DNA of 64,000 bases from Branchinecta lynchi (taxonomy: Eukaryota > Arthropoda > Branchiopoda > Anostraca > Branchinectidae), in NCBI GenBank assembly GCA_023053575.1, contig JAKZAP010000009.1, forward strand, positions 19,139,869-19,203,868, read 5' to 3'. Position numbers and translations under genes: made by a program. Under the pieces are notes generated by a model that saw only the letters and a list, made by a program, of their open reading frames with translations, ran no database searches and was not told the origin of the DNA. Numbering within the stretch: the first letter of the stretch is position 1; each line of letters begins with the position of its first letter. Positions 22,930 to 32,636 of this stretch are shown piece by piece.

Positions 22930-23881
22930 TATTTATTTATTTATTTATTTTATAACCCGCTGAAAAGACAGAATAGCGGAGTACAAACAAGGAAAAACAA
23001 CACAAAACACTAAAATACACTAAAATTCACTCTAGAAGAAGGGACAAGCCGTGATGTGCGGGGAAGCTGAGATGGGACGTTGTGCACAATTTTTTACTTA
23101 TGGCCGAAAGTTTCAGCGATATATCCGGAAGCTTGTAACGCGAAATCAGATGTCTGTTTTTATACCAGGGGGGTAGGAAAAGGAGGAATTTTGCATATCG
23201 GTAATAACAAGAACGGAGGGAATGAAGATCTTTTTTCTTTAAAACTGAAGAGAGGCCAGAAAGAAATAAGATAGAATGGTCAGTAAAACTGCTGTAAAGT
23301 TTACTAAGGGCTTTTTTATTGTATTTCCCACGATTAGCAACGATCTTCGAGTATGATACTTGAATCTTTCTTTTAGCATTATTAACCGATTGAGACCGGA
23401 ACGATTTGAGGCTGTTAGTAATGTGGATGCCCAACCACCCAAGAGATGTGACAAGGGGGATAGTCTTAGTTGGGAGAATAAGCGGCTCTTGGTTAGTTGA
23501 ATTGAAAGATAAGTATTCGCATTTATTAACGTTCAGAGCCAGACCGATCCGGTCGAAAGCAGCTGAAACAAAAGAAACTGACTTCTTTAATCCGGTCTTG
23601 CTTCGGCTTATCAGCAGAATATCATCGGCATAAGCAATATAAGAGATATTAATGGAATTAATAATACAAGTGGTAGGTATAGAAGACAGGATGTTAGAGA
23701 TGCACACTTTAAAAATGGATGGTGAAAGAACCGCGCCCTGTCGAACTCCACGTTTTATCGGGATTCTAAAATCGGATATCTGTCCATCCACTTTAGTGCG
23801 CAGAAAAGAATTTGTATACCAATAACGTAATAAAAAAATAATAGAAATATCTATGCCTTCCATACTATGCAAAAAGGCCAT
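22930..23881 (-). pseudogene. LINE reverse transcriptase, C-terminal half
   Basis: The minus strand carries 284 codons with RT motifs VRQGAVLSPSIF (motif 4 region), YADDILL (catalytic box) and GLALNVNKCEYLSF, then the thumb and C-terminal region ending near 23027. The N-terminal endonuclease and first RT motifs are absent upstream of 23881, which is typical 5' truncation. The 3' UTR ends at 22936 in a TTTA run next to ATAACCCGCTG. It belongs to the same family as 51725-52190. This is the longest retrotransposon coding remnant in the window. Confidence 0.8.
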
Positions 23882-24504
23882 AATTCATAGCGCCGCCCAT
23901 TACGCTTACGGCATTTAAAGCGAGACAAACTTACGGTTTCAGAAATTTCTAGTAAAGCAAAGGTGCGGTCTGCACACACCAAGGAAACAATGGAGTCATT
24001 TTTTTGTCATTTAATCATTTTTTTGCTATAACCAGATGAAGTTTTCAGAGCCAGCGCTGGTGAAAGACTGATTGTGTTGTGTTTCAGTAGGGCCGTTCTA
24101 TATCGCTAGTTGTGCTAGTGTCCATGCTAGTCGAGTGAGTCTCAATTTTTGTCAAGTCTTGGCGCTAAGGTTTAAGGTTTAATGGAAAAATTGCCAGAAT
24201 AGCAAAGATAAATAATAGGCAAGAAAAATAAAATAAATAAACACACATTAATAACTAACACATCAAAACAATATACCATCAACAACACAACTTAAGACAA
24301 AATACAGAAACAAATCAAGAACCGAAAAGGCACAAATAACAACAAACGTGAAATTGTATTGGTTATTAAAATAATTAGTAACAAGGGGGGAGAATGAGTG
24401 GAGCCAACGTGCGGTAGTACTTGATGCTGGAAACGGCTTGAAAAAATTTGAATGTCTCGTTGCGTAAGTCGGTTCAGAAAAACTCCCTAGTGTTATTGTG
24501 TTCT

Positions 24505-24625
24505 GGTTACTCGTTACCAGATACCAGGGTTACTAACATGTTGCTGGGTGACTGAGATAACGACAATCCGTCGGGGTAACAGATACCCGATAACGAAAAC
24601 AGCAATTTGTCAGAGTAACAGACAC
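24505..24625. repeat. GGTAACAGATACC-type palindromic repeat fragment
   Basis: Repeated CCAGATACCAGGGTTACT / GGGTAACAGATACCCGATAA motifs, related to 22750-22880. Confidence 0.4.
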
Positions 24626-24630
24626 CTGGA

Positions 24631-24933
24631 GAGTGTTCCACCCTACTTACCGTAGTTACTACGCATGACGTCACGAATTCTGGCTTTTTGCCGTCAAGGC
24701 TGGAACGATTTTTCAATTTTCCAGCCGGATTTCACGCCAGGGGTGAATCCGACCAATCACGTTACAGAGATGCGTAGTCACTACGCTTACTACGCTCCCG
24801 AGCATGATAAGCAAATAGTAACTGTTAGTTACTATTCCGACAAGGTTGGAACAGTCAGCGTAGTAACTTTTCGTGAGGATGGAACGGAAATAGTAACTAA
24901 TAGTAACTATTGTTAGAAGGGTGGAACACGCTC
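24631..24933 (-). mobile_element. MITE family A, copy 7
   Basis: Full-length, TGACGTCA at 24666-24673. It ends 42 bp from the donor side of the small ADD exon. Confidence 0.8.
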
Positions 24934-24975
24934 CTGGTTACAGGGAAAACGCAACTAATACAAAATTTAACTTAC

Positions 24976-25026
24976 ATGCATCCCAGACTCTGACTCGATG
25001 GCAAACTCAGCACACGCGAACTCTTC
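24976..25026 (-). CDS. dnmt3-like: DNMT3-like gene, exon c (ADD linker micro-exon)
   Basis: A 51-bp minus-strand exon (17 codons, phase 0 both sides): acceptor TTTTATTTAACAG, donor CAT|GTAAGT. EEFACAEFAIESESGMH fills the ADD segment that in DNMT3A/B reads NCFLECAYQYDDDGYQ, between the GATA-like and PHD-like fingers. The acidic stretch that contacts H3 Lys4 is partly kept (Glu-Ser-Glu). Its size, phase and position match the expected exon of DNMT3 genes as I recall them. Confidence 0.78.
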
Positions 25027-25184
25027 CTGTTAAATAAAAAAATGTTCACGAAATGAAAGAGTAACTACGGACCAGGGCCGCTCACCCCTCAAAACTGTCC
25101 GACCATGATGGGAAGTTTGGTGGTTCAAGCCGCACTAAGAGCGTTTTTGTCTTGCAGTTCACTAGTTATCAACATTTATACAAT

Positions 25185-25480
25185 CAATCAATCAACAACT
25201 TTAATACCAAATAGCTATTAGCTAGAAAAGGTAAAAATGCGAAATATTTACAAAATACATTAAAACGGCAACAGATTAACTAATGCACTTTAAGAGAAAT
25301 GACCAGACATAAATGTTGGAACAAAGCTTTCTAATAATGGTCTGACAAATCGGCAAGATATGGCCGATTGCCAGTGTTCCCCTCGGACCGACGCACGGAA
25401 AAGGAGAGGGGAGGGGGAGTAGAGAGCTCATCTGGAGACATCACTCCACCCTTGCTCCTTAATTTAGGAAAGCCTAGCTT
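25185..25480 (-). mobile_element. LINE 3' end (GATT-tailed family)
   Basis: Starts with an inverted GATT run (CAATCAATCAATC) and carries CGGACCGACGCACGGAA, the inverse of blocks in 46400-46690 and 52540-52895. Confidence 0.55.
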
Positions 25481-25489
25481 TATGAGAGC

Positions 25490-26640
25490 CTTTTCGTATG
25501 AAATGCAAACATCTGTTTCAGATTGTTTCCCGTAACGTGTATTAGTTAATCTGCTGTATGTGGCTATTAACTGTTGTTGCTTTCTTACTATCTTCGACGA
25601 GCTCTAAGCTATTCGGTTAACAAAGTTTGATCGACTTGGGTCCTGCCGTAGATTTACGAGCCCACGATTCCTCAGTCAATTCGTCCCTTTACAGGACGAT
25701 CGTTACACAATAATATACACGAAAGAAATCGTTTTCGTGGGCAATACAAGAAAGACATCCTCGGGTCATTGTTCAGCGCCGTTGCTTACCTCATGTTGTT
25801 TTTCTGCAAAAATCGTAGAAGAATTTCGAATTTGCGACATACCTGTTAATAAATATCATATTTCAAACTTATTTTCAAATAATGTTTACACCGGATATAC
25901 GTCAGCTACGATTCTTCATCAGCGTCAAAGTCAGCTTGGGCTCAAAGAATATTTATATTTCAAATTTTCCAAATGAAGCAGCTATGCCATTCACTATGCC
26001 CATTTAAGGGCGATTCCGGAGATCTCTTGGATTCGTTTTACGAAAACCAACAGTGAGAATCCGCCGAGCGCAAGAAAAAGCAAAAAGTCGCTGAGCCTCA
26101 TTTGCACCTTTACAACTCCTCGCTGACTTGCAGAAATCGCTTTCCACTCACGAAGTGGATTCGCTTTCAAAGTGCTGGCGGAAACTAGCGGAGCGCGACT
26201 GCGCGAGAACAGCTTTGGAAAGCGAAGCGACTTTTAGCCGAAGTCGCAAGAACAGCCGACACATAAGCTCGCAGAGCTTTCCAGACCGCCAGATCGCCCT
26301 TTTTTCTTTGCCTCCACTCCGGTGTGAATTTTCAGTTACTAAACTCTCATTTTCGCATAATTTGCTTCGTATCCGGTATCGGATCAGTCTTGTCCTCTCC
26401 CGCCTTTGAAATAATAGTACCTCATTTAGTAACTCACCCCCCCCCACAAGTTTCACGCATGTCCGATTACCCTCTCCAAAGTTATGCACGTTAATAGTTC
26501 CAGATTTACAATCCCTCCACTCCCCCCACTATGGTCGGATCTGGAAAGTGATTATTTCCAAGTTGATCTGGTCGGTTCCCTGATATGCCTGCCCAGTTTC
26601 ATTGTCCTAGCTTATGTGGATGTGTTTCACGAGATTTGTT
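25490..26640. other. No gene recognised; 3' part is family G/HINE-like repeat
   Basis: 25880-25945 is a fragment of the palindromic family. 26440-26640 resembles the 'CCCTGATATGCCTGCC...CAGTTTCATTGTCCTAG' repeat tails. Open frames on both strands at 26128-26489 mirror each other and lack domains. Confidence 0.35.
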
Positions 26641-26764
26641 TAGTTTAAGTTTAGTTTGCATCAGAGCAAAATAGCTCTAGTTATTTTGCTGTGGTTAGCA
26701 TTTACTTAAGTCTTACTTTAATCTTTAAACCGTATGTGTTCCCGCATTCGTTTCTACATACATC

Positions 26765-26840
26765 AAGTCGTAGCGCAGTGGTAGAGCACTGGAAATACGA
26801 TTCAGAGGTCCGCGGATCGATACCGCATTTGGGCAGCGCT
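26765..26840 (+). tRNA. tRNA-like sequence (SINE head or pseudogene)
   Basis: TAGCGCAGTGGTAGAGCA (D-arm/A-box), a 5-bp anticodon-type stem CTGGA/TTCAG with a 7-nt loop, and GCGGATCGATACCGC (T-arm). The loop lacks U33 and the acceptor stem does not pair, so it is unlikely to be a functional tRNA. Confidence 0.4.
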
Positions 26841-27944
26841 CTTTTTGCTTTCTTTTTCTACCGTTGTTCCTACTTTCCGGACTCCCGGATCCGGGGAAAG
26901 TCGGATTGGGGAAGTGATTATTTGTAAGGTAATCTGGTCGGGTCCCTGATACGCCTGCCAATTTTCATCGTTCTAGCACCCCCTAATCTATATCAACCCC
27001 TACTAAGGTTCAACAACATATTATACCAATCCCTTCGACCTTCGACTGCTCTAGCTCTCTCCGAAGGAGTTTAAGCAAAGAATGACTCATCCACAAGCAG
27101 AGCTATACTAGTGTGAAGAAAGAATGACTCATCGATGCGCAGAGCTACACTAGTGTGAAGAAAGGGGTAGGGGCTTGACAAAAACTAGAAAAAGCGTTTC
27201 AAGAGATTTCGGGTGTCCCCCTCCCAGTTATCCCAGTTATCAGATCCGATCTGAATTTAACAATGAACATCCAAGACACTTGTTCTTGACACCTGTCAAG
27301 TTTGATGCACGCCCGATTATCCATTCCAAAGTTATGAATGTTACTAATTTCCGGATTCCCCATCTTGCCACTCCCCACTGATGGTCGGGTCGGGGAAGTG
27401 ATTATTTCCAAGTTAATCCGGTTGGGTCCCTGATACGTGTGCCAAGTTTCATCGTCCTAGGTCATGTGGAAGTGCCCAAACTAGCAAAATGCGACAGACA
27501 GACAGACATTACGATCGCTATATGGCAGTTTAGTAAGCTCAAGTGCCATAGAAACGCCCTTTAATTCCGACAGCTCGATTCGCCAGTTTTAAAAACACAC
27601 TATCACAAACTTAGACAACAAAATATTTGGCCAGGTGGACAGAAATGGAAAATATTTAGTATCCTATACCATAGAAACTGCAAGCACGACAAACTGCAGG
27701 TCCAGTTACAATGGTATCATCCCGTGGTATCTTCCAGATGAACAAGACCAAAGGTTTCGATGGGATCCCAAAAATCCAAAATTTGACCTAGACAATTGGG
27801 TCTTGTCTTCGCCAGACTCCTTGAACATTTTTAATATCAAACTTCAGAAACAGATTAAGGCCAAATGGCTAATCATCTGTGAAAACCAAATTCAGATATG
27901 GACTTCTTTCCCCAATATCGAACATATAATCAACTTCAAATAAC

Positions 27945-30130
27945 AAGAGCTACGAGCTCATATGGCACTTGTTACGAGTAGGCACGGCTCGGTTATGTCA
28001 ATGATATATCTAGTGTTTACTAGGTGTCTTCCCAACAAGTTTCATCTCGATCCCTCCACTCATAGCGTTTTCCAATATTTCCGGTTCTCCCCTCCAGCTC
28101 CCCCCAAAAGTCACCGGATCCGGTCCGGATTTTAAGTGGGTCGTCTGAGGCATGAGGTCTTTCCAAATATCAAGTTTCATCGAGATCCGGTCACCCGTTC
28201 AAAAGTTATAAATACCTCAAGATTCCGGATTCCCCCTCCCTCCACTCCTCCGACAGTGCCCGAATCGGCTCGGTCATGTCAATGATGTATCTAGTGTTTG
28301 CTAGGTGTCTTCCCACCAAGTTTCATCTCGATCCCTCCACTCATAGCGTTTCCCAAGATTTCCGGTTGCCCCCTCCAGCTCCCCCCAAAAGTCACCGGAT
28401 CCGGTCCGGATTTTAAGTGCGTCGTCTGAGGCATGAGGCCTTTCCAAATATCAAGTTTCATCGAGATCCGGTCACCCGTTCAAAAGTTATAAATACCTCA
28501 AGATTCCGGATTCCCCCTCCCTCCACTCCTCCGACAGTGCCCGAATCGGCTCGGTCATGTCAATGATGTATCTAGTGTTTGCTAGGTGTCTTCCCACCAA
28601 GTTTCATCTCGATCCCTCCACTCATAGCGTTTCCCAAGATTTCCGGTTGCCCCCTCCAGCTCCCCCCAAAAGTCACCGGATCCGGTCCGGATTTTAAGTG
28701 CGTCGTCTGAGGCATGAGGTCTTTCCAAATATCAAGTTTCATCGAGATCCGATCACCCGTTCAAAAGTTATAAATACTTCAAGATTCCGGATTCCCCCTC
28801 CCTCCACTCCTCCGACAGTGCCCGAATCGACTCGGTCATGTCAATGATGTATCTAGTGTTTGCTAGGTGTCTTCCCACCAAGTTTCATCTCGATCCCTCC
28901 ACTCATAGCGTTTCCCAAGATTTCCGGTTGCCCCCTCCAGCTCCCCCCAAAAGTCACCGGATCCGGTCCGGATTTTAAGTGCGTCGTCTGAGGCATGAGG
29001 CCTTTCCAAATATCAAGTTCCATCGAGGTCCGATTACCCGTTCAAAAGTTGTAAATACCTCAAGATTCCGGATTCCCCCTCCCTCCACTCCCCCCACAGT
29101 GCCCGAATTGGCTCGGTTATGTCAATGATGTATCTAGTGTTTGCTAGGTGTCTTCCCACCAAGTTTCATCTCGATCCCTCCACTCACAGCGTTTCCCAAG
29201 ATTTCCGGTTGCCCCCTCCAGCTCCCCCCAAAAGTCACCGGATCCGGTCCGGATTTTAAGTGGGTCGTCTGAGGCATGAGGTCGTTCCAAATATCAAGTT
29301 TCATCGAGTTCCGGTCACCCGTTCAAAAGTTATAAATACCTCAAGATTCCGGATTCCCCCTCCCTCCACTCCCCCCACAGTAACCGAATCGGCTCGGTTA
29401 TGTCAATGATGTATCTAGTGTTTGCTAGGTGTCTTCCCACCAAGTTTCATCTCGACCCCTCCACTCATAGCGTTTCCCAAGATTTCCGGTTGCCTCCTCC
29501 AGCTCCCCCCAAAAGCCACCGGATCCGGTCCGGATTTTAAGTGGGTCGTCTGAGGCATGAGGTCTTTCCAAAGATCAAGTTCCATCGAGATCCGATCACC
29601 CGTTCAAAAGTTATAAATACCTCAAGATTCCGGATTCACCCTCCCTCCACTCCCCCCACAGTAACCGAATCGGCTCGGTTATGTCAATGATGTATCTAGT
29701 GTTTGCTAGGTGTCTTCCCACCAAGTTTCATCTCCATCCCTCCACTCATAGCGTTTCCCAAGATTTCCGGTTGCCCCCTGCAGCTCCCCCCAAAAGTCAC
29801 CGGATCCGGTCCAGATTTTAAGTGGGTCGTCTGACGTACGAGGTCTTTCCAAATATCAAGTTCCATCGAGATCCGATCACCCGTTCAAAAGTTATAAATA
29901 CCTCAAGATTCCGGATTCCCCCCTCCCTCCACTCCCCCCACGGTGCTCGGATCGGAGAAGTGACTATTTCCAACTTAATCATTTGGGGTCCCTGATACGC
30001 CTGCCAAGTTTTATCGTCCTAGCTTATGTGGAAGTGCCCGAACTAGCAAAACCTGGACAGACCGACAGACCGACGGACGGACAGAAATTGCGATCGCTAT
30101 ATGGCAATTGGCCGAAGGGCAAGTGCCATA
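27945..30130 (+). mobile_element. Helentron/HINE-like element with seven 281-bp tandem units
   Basis: Head GAGCTACGAGCTCATATGGC at 27952. The landmark CAATGATGTATCTAGTG recurs at 27999, 28280, 28561, 28842, 29122, 29403 and 29683. The tail holds GACAGACCGACAGACCGACG and an imperfect hairpin TATGGCAATTGGCCGAAGGGCAAGTGCCATA (split here as stem TATGGCAATTG / CAAGTGCCATA). Units look highly alike, suggesting recent expansion or homogenisation. No coding capacity. Confidence 0.6.
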
Positions 30131-30684
30131 CAAATTTAACTTACAACAAATTTTCCGGTTCCATCCCGATTCCGGGCGAACTATAGGCCTATGTTCGGGT
30201 AAAAATGATAGTCAACATCACTTCTTACAACTACAAATAAAACTTTTACTCTTAACGAATTTTCCTGTTTTGGCCGGAATCCGAACGAACTACTTGGTCC
30301 GGGTAGAAAATGATTTTCCCACAAGTATTCAGCAACATTTCTTACCCATAAATCGAACATCTAATTTACTTTTAACAAACTTTCCTGTTTTTGCTGGATT
30401 CCGCATGGGCTATTTGTCTGGCGAGAAAATGGTTTTCATCATCGTGTGCAACATGTCTTCTTACGCAATAATCGACTATCACATTAGCTGTTTCAAAATT
30501 GTTTGACCCTTAATTTGAACTGCCACCCCTAAATGCAGGGCTACAAAGCCCATCTACGAACTTGACCTCTCCGATGACCAAAAGAATGCTCACATCAAGT
30601 TTCATCAAAATATCTTATTCCCTTCGAGAGTTATCGTGCTTACAGACGGACCGACGGACGGACAGACGTCTAATCTACAAAGCC
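30131..30684 (+). repeat. Family G repeat interrupted by the Polinton (left part)
   Basis: Contains the degenerate 'CCGAACGAACTACTTGGTCC' units and one complete 134-bp unit (30545-30678) starting AAAGCCCATCTACGAA. The Polinton entered at the start of the next unit, duplicating AAAGCC (30679-30684). Confidence 0.75.
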
Positions 30685-31315
30685 AGTAGTTATATAAAGG
30701 GGGTTCTGGCCCACCCTTCCCCCAATTTCAAAACCCCATTTTAACATCAATTTCTTAAATTTTAACATCCTTTTTACCAAATTACCCCCCTTTTTAAGAA
30801 CATTTTTATTTTCTTACTTCCAAAATAAAGGATACAAGAAATGAGAAATATTACCCTTTACTACATATAAAATACTACAATGTACACTACTTCTTTTTTT
30901 TTTTTACATTTTTCATTTTTTATTCAAATATTACTGAGTAAACAGTTCTAAATCCACATATGTTTCTTTGTTCTTGTTTTCGCGTACAATAGGCTGCAAA
31001 ACCAGATTTTTCTTTAAAAGTAATTCGTTAGCAATGGCATTATATTTCTGTGTTATAAACAAATCACATGGTTTGTCATTATGATTAATAACTACAACCA
31101 ACTTATCACCATATTTTGTCTTAGCAATTCTCATTTTAACAATAGTATATTTCAATCCTAGAACTAGTTCTTCTTTCCTGATTGTCTCATTGTATTTATT
31201 CATTCTGATTGTATTCAAGACTTCCTTTGTGGACTCCATTTATTAGGGGATGATTTTATTAAATAAAAATCCAGACTCACAAACTCACATACATATTTTT
31301 ATTGATAATATCTAA
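30685..31315 (+). repeat. Polinton left terminal inverted repeat
   Basis: 631 bp matching 43839-44468 in inverse. By eye the only difference is a T-run of 12 versus an A-run of 11. The repeat includes a whole gene (30931-31239) and, at its inner edge, an inverted copy of the last ~13 codons of the major capsid gene. Confidence 0.93.
30931..31239 (-). CDS. Polinton 102-aa TIR protein, left copy
   Basis: Identical to the right-hand copy at 43915-44223 and transcribed toward the element end. The start is fixed by CCCCTAATAAATGG, the block seen at most genes of the element. A poly(A) signal AATAAA (30919-30924, inverse) lies just after the stop. The product is a small beta-rich, lysine-rich protein with YTIVKMRIAKTKYGDKLVVV; I recall similar short proteins in other large DNA transposons and viruses and suspect an OB-like nucleic-acid-binding role, unproven. 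Two copies double its dosage and place one at each end. Confidence 0.75.
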   Translation of the reverse strand: MESTKEVLNTIRMNKYNETIRKEELVLGLKYTIVKMRIAKTKYGDKLVVVINHNDKPCDLFITQKYNAIANELLLKKNLVLQPIVRENKNKETYVDLELFTQ

Positions 31316-31440
31316 TGTAAAAAAAAATCCAAATCGATATTCATCACATCATCAAATTAAAATCTCCTCAATGTAACCAACAATTCTACCTCTAGTACTG
31401 ATAAAGCTCTTAAGGCAACAAAAAACAGGAAATCTCATTG

Positions 31441-31700
31441 CGCATTAGATGATTCACATCACAAAACATTTCGTTGCGGAGATTTTTCGGGCCCCGTTGG
31501 CAGAATGCTCTAAGTCGTGCAAACTTAGAAACCATTGTATCAACGATGTCGTGAGATCGAATCCCACTACCAGCAATCCGTTGATAGTGAGTGATGGCGA
31601 AAAAAAAACTCTGAGATGAGTTTCCTCCCCATACGGGGCTACCCCAGACATATGTATATGTGTGTAGATATGATATTTTAACAACATCTTCAATCTTCAA
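31441..31700 (+). mobile_element. Possible tRNA-derived SINE inside the Polinton
   Basis: TTGGCAGAATGCTC (A-box-like, about 31497) and GAGATCGAATCCCAC (B-box-like, about 31553) are spaced as in a tRNA promoter, and the T-arm GTGAG/CCCAC pairs at four of five positions. A GGGGCTACCCC hairpin follows. The segment sits between the left TIR and the membrane-protein gene. No clear target duplication or A-tail is seen. The minus-strand open frames here (31410-31724) are probably not genes. Confidence 0.35.
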
Positions 31701-31729
31701 AGTCTGGGGTGGGAGGTTTTGCAAAAATT

Positions 31730-32152
31730 TTATATTTTTGGTAAATTTTCTTGTATTTTGATAGTTTCGTTCTTACAATATTTATAACCGTTCAAGCGAA
31801 CCTGTTTCATGTATTTTTCGCGAGGAAAAAATCGAAAGGTTTTACGCATCTCTGTTTCTCTCTGAATTACCTCCTCAATTGTTAACTGTCCGCATTTTAG
31901 CATCGAGAACAACTCAGTATAAAAATTGTAATTTGTCCTAAATTCTGCTTTTCTATCAGCAATGCTTAACTGCTTTTCAATTATTTCGATGATAACAGCA
32001 CCCAAACTTAAAGAAGCTAAAGGTAGCACTAGAAACGCAGACATTCCTGCTGCCGAAAAGAGGAATTTGGATACAAGTAAGCTATTACTTATACGATTGT
32101 AGTACTTGTAACTGCGACGGTAAACATACATTTTCTTTTCTAATTCTTCCAT
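31730..32152 (-). CDS. Polinton membrane protein, 140 aa
   Basis: Start ATG at 32152 lies in ATAATAAATGG, the element's common start block. A charged N-terminus is followed by a hydrophobic stretch of about 34 residues (25-58: LLVSKFLF...GAVIIEII), long enough for a helical hairpin through the membrane, then a helical cytosolic-type tail with NYNFYTELFSMLKCGQLTIEE. Polintons of other animals encode small proteins with this order of features; its function is unknown. It is transcribed divergently from the polymerase and toward the left TIR gene. Confidence 0.65.
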   Translation of the reverse strand: MEELEKKMYVYRRSYKYYNRISNSLLVSKFLFSAAGMSAFLVLPLASLSLGAVIIEIIEKQLSIADRKAEFRTNYNFYTELFSMLKCGQLTIEEVIQRETEMRKTFRFFPREKYMKQVRLNGYKYCKNETIKIQENLPKI

Positions 32153-32636
32153 TTATTATATAATAAAATTGTTTCGAAAAATTATTTGATTTTTTCGAAT
32201 TTCCACACACCCACCATCTAGGCTACTTTTACAGTATGGTTCTCTTTTTTTTTTAGCTTGTGAGTCAAAGTTTAAAAAAATATATGATTTTTGTCAAATG
32301 AAGAGTAGTACAGAAAGTGGGATTCCAGTACACACAAATTTGTCAAATGAAGAGTAGTACAGAAAGTGGGATTCCAGTACACACAAATTTGTCAAATGAA
32401 GAGTAGTACAGAAAGTGGGATTCCAGTACACACACATTTGTCACATGAAGAGTAGTACGAAAAGTGGGATTCCACTACACACACACATTTGTCACATGAA
32501 GAGTAGTGAAGAATGTGCGAAATCCGTGTACACATTTTTCTCACAGAGTAGTAAGGTAATAGAAATTCAATGATTTTCTTTACGACTGAGAAAACGCAGA
32601 CTGGGAAATTCATTAATAAAAATGTTCCCCTATTAA
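32153..32636. promoter_or_regulatory. Divergent intergenic region of the Polinton
   Basis: This 484-bp spacer separates the leftward membrane-protein gene from the rightward polymerase. It must hold control sites for both and contains the 49-bp tandem array. No ORF of interest is present. Confidence 0.5.
32291..32560. repeat. 49-bp tandem repeat, five copies plus a decayed sixth
   Basis: TTTGTCAAATGAAGAGTAGT begins units at 32292, 32341, 32390, 32439 and 32490 (period 49, last 51). Each carries AGAAAGTGGGATTCCAGTAC. Copies 1-3 are nearly identical; later ones drift (TCACATG). A role as enhancer or replication element is possible but only suggested by position. Confidence 0.85.

Noticed and set aside
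26128..26489. Overlapping open frames on both strands
   Set aside because: Mirror each other and show no motif, splice support or repeat-independent conservation cue.
31410..31724. Two minus-strand frames near the left Polinton end
   Set aside because: They overlap in different frames, lack the common start block, and cover a tRNA/SINE-like sequence.
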